NCBI RefSeq assembly: GCF_963662255.1
Contig: NC_085067.1
Coordinates: 5,732,428-5,796,427, forward strand
From: Cinclus cinclus
Taxonomy: Eukaryota; Chordata; Aves; Passeriformes; Cinclidae
Direction of reading: 5' to 3'
DNA: 64,000 nucleotides
Shown here: piece after piece, positions 51,901-62,200 of the stretch
How positions within the stretch are numbered: the first letter of the stretch is position 1
Layout of the letters: every line of letters begins with the position of its first letter
Position numbers and translations under genes: made by a program
The notes under the pieces: model-generated
What the model saw: only the letters and a program-made list of their open reading frames with translations
Database searches by the model: none
What the model was told of the DNA's origin: nothing

Positions 51901-53685
51901 AAAACTGTCTCCTCCACAGAGGGCTGCTTAGACCAATTTTAGGATAACACCACATTCATTGTCATCTTTTTGTCACCGCCCTAGGCAGGGATGTCACTGC
52001 AATGGGAGCAGGGATGCAGAGGAGTTCCATGGCTCTGTGGCACAGGCACTGAATCACAGGCAGAGCCCTGGAGAAGGGAGCAGGGAGCAGGAGGGAAGGA
52101 AAACCTCTTTGGAAACACCTGGTCCATGCCCTGCAGCAGGGAACTGCTGTTCCTCTGAAGTTTCCTCCAATTTTCAGTGATACACCTTAGATCACATCCA
52201 CTCCCTCTTACTGTTCCAGGAAACACTAAGAAGAAAATGGGAACTGAAGAACAGCAAATTATTTTTTAAACTGACAACAGATTACATTCTCCCCTCTCCC
52301 CACCAAACTGAGGGAGCAGAAAGAGGCTTGTAAGAGATTTCATTCCTGTTACACCCAGCTTCCACTTTTCATCCCCATACAAGGCAGAAGAAAGCCTTGC
52401 AAGCCACTTCTCCAACCAAAACACTGCAAATCCCTTCAGACTGGACCATGGAGCTTTTCCTTTTCCAAGCCCTCCCGGAAGTCAGACTTACCAACAAACA
52501 TAAATGCAAATAAGTGACTGATACTGAGCTCTACAAATCCATTTTATGTGGCTTCTTGATCTGTTATTTAACTGACATGCCTCCCTTTTTTGCCAAATGT
52601 ATTTCATGTATATATGTCTGTTTCCTATAATCTTTTCCATTTCTCTTATCGCTTGTATTTTAATAAACCACATGTACAGATTCAGTATCTTCTTTGGCAG
52701 CCAGAGAGGGAGATATAGTTGTTCATTGGGGTTATTAAAATTCTAAATATCTCCCTCTTTTTATTTGATTTTTGTGAGATTCCAGACATTTTCTCAATAC
52801 CAAGAAGATTGGATTCATTGGAATATAACTCTGACAGAAGTCTTGCACGGAAACTTTAATTTTAGTTCAAACTCCATAAATTTAAGATATCCCTAGAAAA
52901 TGTGGACAAGGTGAATCTTTTTATATTAACTATTTTCAACCCTAGTTTAAGATGAAGCTAAAATAGTTTGCTTCTTAATACTGAAGAAAAAAAACCCCTC
53001 AAAGCAAAACTTGAGATCATTATTTTGCTTTTATATATATTTTAACTCCTGACAGAACTCCTGATGGCCACTTGGCTTAAGCAAGGATAGACTTAAACAT
53101 TTAAATATGACTTTTTGGGCATTATCTTCCCGGTATTAGTGGAATTAACTATTTAAAACAGAGTTCTGCTTTTCTGGGGGCCTCTCTACTGCTCTGTCAC
53201 TGCTGCCTGTTACACAGAGAGCACATTATGTTAAGAGGCTCTGCTCAGCAATTCCAATATTTGCTAGCAAGGGAGATTCCAGCAGTGATTTCTCCCTGAT
53301 CCTTTGCAATGCAGCAGGGATTTGCCTCCTGGTTTTCCCTCAGTGAACTCAGTGTCCTGTGGTTTTGTGGAAATATTCACTGGATATATTGTTCTACTCA
53401 CAGCTGTTTGAAGGTACATCTGGCCAAAGGGGGAGTTGGAAGAGTTTATTCCAGTGAGACTCTAAAACCCAAAGTAATTTTAATTCTTCCCCTTGCACAC
53501 AAACCTTCCCACTCACAATAAGAACAATGAATGCATATTGCAATCTCAGGGGAAGAAAGTGCTTGCAGGGAACATTTAGGAGCAGTGACCAAAATCAGGG
53601 CCTGATGGGCCACTTGAAATTTTCTTATCACTTCCTAATGCCATCTCATAGCTGTTGTCCACAAAAGAGGTGACAAGATCAAACT
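48944..53685. other. Gene-free non-coding DNA
   Basis: No recognisable gene. The part at about 51285-51420 is AT-rich with varied, non-repetitive wording (TTATAGCCAATTACACTTG and similar) that resembles vertebrate conserved non-coding elements. This needs alignment to confirm. A C-run followed by an A-run occurs at about 51008-51020. Confidence 0.5.
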
Positions 53686-53929
53686 GAAAGAGGGTGGATT
53701 TACATTTGATATTGGGAGGAAATTGCTCCCTGTGAGGTGAGCAGGCCCTGGCACAGGGTGCCCAGTGAAGCTGTGGCCACCCCTGGATCCCTGGCAGTGT
53801 CCAAGGCCAGGTTGGACATTGGAGCTTGGAGCAACCTGGGATAGTGGAAAGTGTCCCTGCCCATGGCAGGAGGTGGGACTGAATAAGCTTTAAGGTTCTT
53901 TCCAACTCAAACATTCCGTGATTCTACGA
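53686..53929 (+). mobile_element. CR1 LINE, 5'-truncated 3' end
   Basis: The segment follows the 3' end of avian CR1 almost step by step: GATATTGGGAGGAAATT, CTCCCTGTGAGG, GGCCCTGGCACAGGGTGCCC, TGGATCCCTGGCAGTGTCC, AGGCCAGGTTGGACATTGG, CAACCTGGGATAGTGGAA, CCCTGCCCATGGCAGG, TTCTTTCCAACTCAAACATT, and the terminal CGTGATTCTACGA. CR1 elements in birds are usually severely 5' truncated and carry no poly(A), as here. The reverse transcriptase region is absent. The good match suggests a fairly young neoavian CR1 subfamily. Confidence 0.92.
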
Positions 53930-55522
53930 AGAAGCAAGTTACAACTTTCCATCAATTCCTTTGGAGCCACAGTAGAAAATCAGCAAAATTAATGCTCCAG
54001 GCTGCAGAGTCTCCATCTACTGCTCAAGAGGAGAAGAGCTGGCATTAAGAGTGCACCAGCTTTGCTGCTGTTGTTCCCAGACCTATCTGAAACAACCAAA
54101 CAGCAGTTGTGTGTGTTTCTCACAGTGGAGATTTATCTAAACCTCCCAGTTTCTCGTGGCAGCCTTCTGCCACCTGCCTGTGGTCGCTGCATCTCTCACT
54201 GCTTGGTCATCAATCTCCAGCCCCTGCACCACTCTGCAGAGGGGCAGCCTCCCACTCCCTTCACCTTGCTGCCATCCAACCCCCCTCCAGGCTGAAAAGA
54301 GCCAGGAGCAATTCATCTCACCCTCACTGAGGCCTCTGAAACTCTGTTTCTCTACCGACTGAAGACTGTGCCTAGTTTAGCTCATTTAGCTGACTTTTAG
54401 ACAGCGTTAGGGAAGCAGATCCCACCAGATTGCTCAGCTGCCTTATTTAAATCTGATAATGATGTGCTGCAGTGCCAGCCCTTGCCTTTCCTCACAGGTT
54501 CAGTGAGTGAGAGCTCTCACCATGGGGTCATGAACTCTTGCTCCCATCAAGCTCTCTCTGAACTCTGCACATCTTCACATCACAGCATCTGAACACCTCA
54601 TCTCTACCTGGGTTTTATTGTTTTCTTCCCCTCTAAAATCCCAGTTTTGATACAAACTGTTGCACCCAATCACTGCTGGTTCTGTAAAGCATTTCTCAAA
54701 GCAATCTGAACTACTAAAATCCAAATCACATTATACTCACATATTAAAATTTTAGTCCAAGTCTGCCAAATGCATGGTCTTGGAGCTGAATGCACTCAGC
54801 CACAAATCTGGAGCATGGTGGTCTGGGTGCCTTCCACATAAAGTCCACAGCAGGAAGACCTCTCTGAATCCCTCTGCAATTCCTCTTCTGTGACTCAAAG
54901 CTCCTAGTTGGATTTGGCTGGGGGAGCTTTTTTCTCTCTTTGGTTTTGGGGTTTCCTCCATTTCTGGGCCATGAGAGACAGGAAGGTGCATTTTCATCCT
55001 GAGATCATGGACTGAATGCATTGTCTTAGAGAAAATATCGCAATGTAAAATATTGCAGATGAATGCAGACTGTCTGTTCACAGCCAGATCCCAGTTTTGT
55101 GACCAGGCACAGTTGTTACACTCACTCCCAGCTCCAAACAGCATGATTTGTTTGTTTGGGAAGAAGAGGAAGACTGTCTGTAGCTTGCTTTGCAACCAGC
55201 TGGAGGACAGCAGAAAGACAGATATGTGGCTGGGGAAGCAAACTCTACACCTTTTATCTCATACTCTGCCTTTGAGGTACAGCAAAGCAGGTCAAAGACT
55301 TGGCCTTGTCAACCAGCACAGCATCCTTTCCATGGATGAAGGCAGGAATCCAGTGGAGCTGTGTACTGCATCCAATCCAGCCTCCTCAGCAGCATCCTGG
55401 CACAGCACAACAGTACTTCCATCAGAGGAACAGGGGGGGCTGCCACCAGCAGAAAGCCAACAGCTGTACTGCAGGTGTGTGTCCACCTGTACTGGGATGA
55501 AGGGCTGCTCTCAGGAGCCTGG
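53930..55522. other. Gene-free non-coding DNA
   Basis: No recognisable gene or repeat. Open frames at 54752-55195 (minus) and 55053-55691 (plus) overlap on opposite strands, lack domains, and the second runs into the degenerate tandem repeat. Both are treated as chance. Confidence 0.5.
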
Positions 55523-56110
55523 GGTGATACAGCAGCACCTCAGACCCACACAAACACAGTGCGAGGGACAGTTTCAGGAGGTTATAAGGCAGTACCTCAG
55601 GCCTGTGCAGGTACTGTGGGCCCAGGTGACATGGCAGCATCTCAAACCTACACCAACACGGCACAGCACTCCTGAAGGGGCAACTTCATGAGGCTGGGGA
55701 TAAGGCAGTGGCTCTGCACAAACACGGTGTGAGAACTCTTGGAGGGACCATTTCTCTGGCCAGGTGATCCAACAGCACCTCAAAGCCGTGTTAATGCAGC
55801 CCTGCACTCCTGGTGAGCCAGTGTGGTGCAGCCAGGAATAAGGCATCCCCTCACACCCGCCCCAGCTTGGTGTAGTGCTCAGGAAAAGCCAACTTTGAGA
55901 GGTCAGGAATACATCACCTCAGGGGACACCAGGCACAGGGCTGCAGTGGAGTCACCCGTGTGGTGGGGACAACCATCACCTCGGTGCACGGGGCTGGTAC
56001 CACTGAGGGCAGAACCCCCAGTGCCTCAGGGTGTAAACCAGGTGCCATCACAGGGCACAAACGCTCCATTGCCCCAGGCGCTGTCCCGGTGCCACCCCAG
56101 GGCACGGATC
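55523..56110 (+). repeat. Degenerate ~45-73-bp tandem repeat upstream of LIG3
   Basis: A recurring frame, roughly GGTGATAnGGCAGCACCTCA followed by an ACACAAACAC-GTG block and a variable tail, restarts at about 55523, 55580, 55625, 55692, 55763, 55836 and 55901. Spacings are 57, 45, 67, 71, 73 and 65 bp, and weaker copies continue to about 56110. Units are highly diverged, so this is an old minisatellite-like array. It ends at the edge of the CpG island. The boundaries are approximate. Confidence 0.6.
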
Positions 56111-56139
56111 CTCCCTCCCCTCGGGCACCGTCCCTCTGC

Positions 56140-56660
56140 CGCCTCAGCCTCAGCAAAACGCCCCCGGCGCGTGCTGGGGGCGGGGCGAGACGGGCTGAGG
56201 GGGCGTGGCCTGAGCGTGCCCGCTCCCTTGGCCGCAGTTCGGGCCGGAAGGGGCGGGGCCTGGTGCGGCGCGCGCGCGCGGCTCTACGGAAGCCGAGCGG
56301 GCGCGCTCGTGTCCCGGTGGTGGCTGAGGCGGCGGCGGCCCCGGCCTGAGGGGCTGGGGTGGTCCCGGGGGCCCGCACGGAGCGGGATGGCGGTACCGTG
56401 AGGAGCTTGGTGAGCAGTGGAGGGCCGGCATGAGGCCTGCGGCGGAGGCGGGAGCCGGTGGTTGGGCCGGGGCGAGCAAGGCGGGAAAGCGGCCTCAGGG
56501 CGAGACTGGGGCGTGAGGGAAGAAGGGACGGGAGAGGGCCTGGGAGCGAGGAGGGGGCTGTGAGGGGCCGGCGTGTGGGGCAGCGGAGCGGGGTCGATGG
56601 AGGCCGCTGCGGAGCGGGTGCTGAGGGCTGGGGCCGCTGAGGGGGTCCCGGTGGACTGAG
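56140..56660 (+). promoter_or_regulatory. LIG3: CpG island and likely LIG3 promoter
   Basis: An abrupt rise in G+C and CpG marks this block. It holds two GC boxes (GGGGGCGGGGC at 56176-56186 and GGGGCGGGGCC near 56250-56260), an ETS-type CCGGAAG at 56244-56250, a second ETS-like ACGGAAGCCG near 56286, an alternating GC run (56266-56280), and a YY1-like ATGGCGG at 56387-56393. I see no TATA box. This fits a TATA-less housekeeping promoter, as expected for a DNA repair gene. The transcription start is not fixed by the sequence. Confidence 0.75.
56286..56409 (+). other. LIG3: Putative LIG3 first exon (mostly 5' UTR)
   Basis: Exon 2 begins at a strong acceptor (pyrimidine-rich tract, AG at 56697-56698), so an upstream exon is needed. 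Two candidate donors lie at the end of this GC-rich block: ACC|GTGAGG with the intron starting at 56398, and TTG|GTGAGC with the intron starting at 56410. Using the first joins an ATG at 56387 in frame with the LIG3 leader. Using the second gives a five-codon upstream frame ending in TGA. The start of the exon is a guess. Confidence 0.4.
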
Positions 56661-56708
56661 GGTGCTCAGTGTTCCCTCTGTCTCAACAACACCCTCAGCA
56701 CGGACTGG

Positions 56709-57246
56709 ATGCCCACGGGAGGCAGGACGCTGTCACACGCTGCCCGCGCTCTCGTCAGGAGCGCTGCGCTGTTCTGCCCTCGCCCGCAGCTCCCCTTGCC
56801 CAGACCGCTCTCCTACTCTGCCGGAGTCAGCCTCGGTTGCTGGTGCCAGCTGCTCTTCCAGCCTGTCTCCGTGCTATCCCCAAAGCAGCGCGGTGCTGCT
56901 TTTCCTCTCTCCCTACTTTTGGGCGGCTGGCTGCGCTCAGCCTGCACGGCTGCAGAGGACATGGCAGAGCAGCGGTATTGTGTGGACTATGCCAAGCGAG
57001 GCACCGCGGGCTGCAAGAAGTGCAAGGAGAAGATCGTGAAGGGGATGGTGCGCATTGGGAAGATTGTTCCCAATCCTTTCACCGAGTCCGGAGGGGACAT
57101 GAAGGAGTGGTACCATGTCAAGTGCATCTTTGAGAAGCTGGACAAGGCCCGAGCCACCACCAAGAAAATCGAAGACATCACAGACTTGGAGGGATGGGAA
57201 GAGCTGCAGGATGAGGAGAAAGAAATAATCAACAAGCACATCTCAG
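56709..57246 (+). CDS. LIG3: LIG3 exon 2: mitochondrial leader and zinc finger
   Basis: The ATG at 56709 has a weak context (T at -3, C at +4). The ATG at 56961 has a good one (G at -3, G at +4). No ATG in any frame lies between them. The leader (84 residues, close to the 87 of human LIG3) is basic and lacks Asp/Glu until its last residues. Then comes the nick-sensing PARP-type zinc finger with C18, C21, H52 and C55, ending at KEIINKHIS. The exon ends in phase 1 at CAG|GTGAGG. Confidence 0.95.
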
Positions 57247-59236
57247 GTGAGGCACGAGGCAGTGCCAGGGTCATTTTCCCCCTTATTTTCAAGTTATAAT
57301 AGACATTGTCACCCAGCTGTGCCTTTGCCGTGAAATCCTCACGGAGTTATTTATGTGGCTTAGGAACACCGTGTGTGGTGCTGCTCCAATCCCTGTCTCA
57401 GCCCTGTAGGAAAGGGAAGAAATGGTAATTTTTACAGTGACACTCGTTGATTCATTTGTCACATCTGATTTTGGACAAGGCCTAGGTGCTTTAATTCATA
57501 GGCAATTAAAACCCATGAGGAAGCATCAGTTATTTTCCAGTTCCACTTTTTTCTGTGATCTCTAATAAGTTGCATATTCTTCTATCTTTTGTTATCTGAA
57601 AGACATCCAGGGTTTTTTTTCTCCTCCAATTCCCATTTCTTTTAAGGCTTTTTGCTTTGTGAGCTACATAATATGGTGGGGGATGTATGAGATTATTCCT
57701 GACTGCTTCTTTGAACCTTTCTGCTTTCCAGAAGCCAATTCAAAGACTGGAGGTACCCCGAAGAAAAAAGTTATAGTCCAAGCAAAACTCACAGCCACAG
57801 GACAGCTGACCACAAAAGATCCACCAAAGAAATTCTCTGGATTCACTGGTAAGAATTAAGAAACTGGTTCTGGGAAATGAGTTTCTTTTAATCTCAATAT
57901 CAAGAGGTGTTTTAGCTTGGCTTAGGTCAGTAGGTTTTTATCTATAGTTGATTTTTAATTTTTGTTTGTCAAAAGCTGTCAGTGCTTTCTTAGGCTGTCA
58001 ATCTTGAAAGAGCATCTTGAAAGATGCTTGAATTTCCAGATTTCCCAAGGAAACAAAAAGGTTCTTCTATGATCCACGTGGTCAGGCTGACTCCAACTCC
58101 CTGCATCCATTGGCTCATTCCAGTCAAACTGAAGGTGTAGGCTAAAGTTATCCCATGTGGAGCTCAAAACCTGGAAATAACCACTGAAGGATTCTCAGTT
58201 ATGTTCATGGAAAGGAAAACTTGTCCTGAGGAGCAGCTGCCAGCAGGACAGTCCATCTGTAATCTCTGACTGACCTGACACCTACCTGGAGCTCCAGACT
58301 GCCCAGATCCACAACAAAGCCAGACATCACCTCCTTTGGGGGATTGGTCTTAGGGGACAAAAGGGGATGTCAAAAGGATAGGGGACATAATCCCCTATTT
58401 TAGAAATTACCTTAGGGAAACATTTTGCTGTGAAGGGCAATATAAAGTAGAAAAAATTAATAAAAGAGAGGCATCTGGAAGGAGAAATTACTTTTAACCA
58501 TGGTTTAATCATATTTTTCTGGTAGAATTAAGATCTAGGAAATGCTGGTGTAATGTGAAGGGTAAAAATAGTTGGAAGTTTTTTATAAAAGTCATAAATT
58601 TTAGCTCTGAAGCTTTGCCAGCACGCTGGGATTGTTCCCATCTTGCCAGGCAGAGGCAATTTCAACATTGACTCCATGTTGTTAAAAAAAAAAAACAACT
58701 TGTGATGTGCTTGATGCAGCCAAGCCAAAGAATTCAGAAGATGCCCCTGCAAACTCTGCCCAGAAGGCCAGCCTGTCTGCAGCCAGGTGTGATCCCAAGC
58801 ACAAGGACTGCCTGCTGCGGGAATTCCGCAAGCTCTGTGCCATGGTGGCTGAGAAGCCAAGCTACAATGTGAAAACTCAGATCATCCAGGACTTCCTCAG
58901 GAAGGGATCTGCAGGAGGTATGCAGCCTGCAATTCTCAGCCCTCTCAGAATCAGCTTCAAAGTCTGATCCCAAAAGGAAATGTGACATTAAAATCTAATT
59001 GTTCCATGGTTCTAGCCTGGTGCTCTGGTGATTTCTGAACTGTGGAGGTAATCTTTGAAAAATGAACTCTTTAAATAGCAAATTCAGACAAAAATGTCTC
59101 GCTCAGGTGTTGTAGGTGCCAAATTTAGAGGCAAATTGAATTCCAAGCCCCAGCTGTTGGTTTTATCCCCAGGGTTGTGCAAATGGACACAAGCAACCAG
59201 AGCCTGGACATGAAAAGAAATCCTGTTATAATGTGC

Positions 59237-59267
<31 letters not shown>

Positions 59268-62200
59268 CCAGATGGTTTTCATGGTGATATATACCTGACT
59301 ATTAAGATGCTGTTACCAGGTGTCATTAAAATAGTTTACAACTTGAATGATAAGCAGATTGTCAAGCTGTTCAGCAGGATTTTTAACTGCAACCAAGAAG
59401 AAATGGTCCGGGACCTGGAGCAGGTGAGTGCACATAGCAGCTCTCTTAATTTCTGCTGTTCAGCCCTTCACTTATGGAAATTCTGTCATGGTTTAGGTTT
59501 TTTATTGCTTAGCTTGACTGTTGGAATGGGAGATGGTGATTTATTTTGGTTTTCCATGGCTTTAGCTGTTTTCATAGCATTTTCTGTCATCTGGAACCTG
59601 TAGAAAATCATGCTTGAGCAGAAAGCAGGATCAGAATTCACCTGGCAAAGCTTTAGAAAGCAAGACTAAAATTATCTAGGCGAGGTGGGCTGCATCTGTT
59701 TGTCTAAACTCCTTTGTCTGACATATTCCTACAGAACTGATTTATATTATTCTTTTTGTACCATCACATATCAAAACCTGGGATTCAATTAACAGAGCTG
59801 TCACTGGCAGCTGCAGTTGTTTGATACAATTAAGCTGCTACAATTGCAAGTGCTCAGTTTTGCATTGAGTCCCTGTGCACAGGAGCTGGTGATTGACTGC
59901 ACCCTTTGATTCACTGCAAGGTGCAGAAAAGGGGTGAATTAGATAATAAAGGTAATTCCTTCACCTCTGTTCATTACCTTGCTGTGTACTGCCTTCTAGT
60001 GACATCACTAGCCTGTCCCACATCCTTGGATTTACAAGTGGATTCATCCTGAGGAAATAAAGGGTCTGTGCTGCTGCAGCAGTGAAAAGTAGAGCCGTGA
60101 GATGATGCTGGTACTCTTAATTACCTTTCTTGGCAAATTAAACAGCTGAGCACCCTTATGTGTCGTGGCAGCTTCCTTAAGTGTTCAATTCCAATTTCTT
60201 CATGCAATCCCAGCATCACTCCTGTCCTTTATCCTCACTGGAGCCATGCAGAATCCCCAGTGGCAGAATCCCCCATTCTCTGGCCATGCCTCTCATCCAC
60301 ACCCTGCTTTTGTTTTTGGAGACAGGGAGATGTTTCCGAGACCGTACGGATTTTCTTTGAGCAGAGCAAGACGTGTCCCCCAGCAGCCAAGAGCCTCCTG
60401 ACCATCCAGGAGGTCGATGAATTCCTCATCCAGCTGTCCAAACTCACCAAGGAGGATGACCAGCAGAGTGTCCTGCAGCAGATCAGTCGCAGGTGAGGGA
60501 AGGAATCAGCCTCTGAAGGTTTGCCCAAACACTGGAGTGGTTCTCTACAAGCTGGAGTAGGTGAAAAATTAATCATGTGGCGCTGAGACTGAACTTAATT
60601 AGCATCTGTGAGCTGCTGTTTGTGGTGTGTTTGAGACACCTTGACAGCAATGGAGAACATTTATGGCTCTTGTTCATGCCAGAGCACTTTGTCCCTGCCT
60701 GTAAGGACACGCCAATCAAACAAAGGATTTGTAGTAATACCCTGATGGTGTTTAGCTGTTAATTAAACTTCTATCCTTAAGGATGTTGGGAAAAGCCTTC
60801 AAATAATTTAGACAAAGATTCTTGGTCTGGCTCAGTTTGTGTTGATCCGAGGCTGAGGATTTTCCGATCAGTTACTCTTGATGCATTAATTAAGTAAATT
60901 TTGGAAGGTTCATCAACACTGAGGCAAAGTTAATGTTGGCACAAAGATGCTGGAAAGCCTTTTGGATATTCCCTTGTGCCTCCGAGGTGTCACTGTCATC
61001 ACATGTCCTCAGTTTTGTTTAAACCCTCTGCAAAGGGAGGGCCTTTTTTTTTAAAGAGACCTGGATGAGTTTCTTCTTTTCAGCTGGAAAATTGTTGAGT
61101 TCACACCTTAGCTGAATCTTCTCTTCTTCAGGTGTACGGGCAATGACTTGAAGTGCATCATCAGGCTAATTAAGCATGACTTGAAAATGAACGCTGGAGC
61201 AAAGCACGTGTAAGTGACAGGAATGCAGAAAAGCTCCTTTCCTGAGGCAGCAGCAGCAGACCTGAGGCTGATCAGTGTTCCCCCTCTCTCAATGCAGCCT
61301 GGATGCTCTGGATCCCAACGCCTACGAGGCGTTCAAGGCCTCACGGAACCTGCAGGACGTGGTGGAGAGGGTGCTGCAGAACCAGCAGGAGGCCGAGAAG
61401 GTGCCGGGGCTGAAGAGAACCCTGAGCGTGCAGGCCTCACTCATGACCCCAGTGCAGCCCATGCTGGTAGGTTGGGTCCCCTCCTGGCAGCCAGGCACGG
61501 AGCAGAGACCTCCAGCTGGGAGGGACAGGAGCCAGGGCGGTGGCTGTGCGCTCTGGGAGGGACAGGAGCCAGGGCGGTGGCTGTGCAGTCTGGGAGGGAC
61601 AGGAGCCAGGGCGGTGGCTGTGCAGTCTGGGAGGGACAGGAGCCAGGGCGGTGGCTGTGCACTCTGGGAGGGACAGGAGCCAGGGCGGTGGCTGTGCACT
61701 CTGGGAGGGACAGGAGCCAGGGCTATGGCTGTGCACTCTGGGAGGGACAAGAGCCAGGGCGGTGGCTGTGCAGTCTGGGAGGGACAGGAGCCAGGGCGGT
61801 GGCTGTGCACTCTGGGAGGGACAAGAGCCAGGGCGGTGGCTGTGCACTCTGGGAGGGACAGGAGCCAGGGCGGTGGCTGTGCACTCTGGGCTGGCTCTGC
61901 AGGGCTCAGTGTTACTGAATGCCAGTTTAGAAAGCATCTTCTACCACCAGGCCAAGTATTCAATATACTCAGTACCTGCACCTTTAGTGCCACTTCTAAG
62001 CTAAAACCTTGCCTTGCTCTCAGTCTTTTGTATTTGTTTGCTGCCATTGCAGAAGTTGATCCTTTCTCTGGAAGCAGTATAGGCTTTCCAGTGGATTAGA
62101 GTTCAAATAAGCGTGGCTTTTTGTGTGAACAAAGCAGAGTTAAATATTTACTTCTGGGCTGAGCACACTCCTACAGAAGGCACAGTGCACATTTGAAAGC

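Noticed and set aside
55823..56401. 192-codon frame over the CpG island
   Set aside because: GC-rich sequence is poor in stop codons; opposite-strand frames are equally long, and the wording is Arg/Ala/Gly-rich without a domain.
61214..62099. Long repetitive frames on both strands (up to 274 codons)
   Set aside because: They come from LIG3 exon 8 running past its donor into the 37-bp minisatellite; the array is open in all frames because 37 is not a multiple of three.
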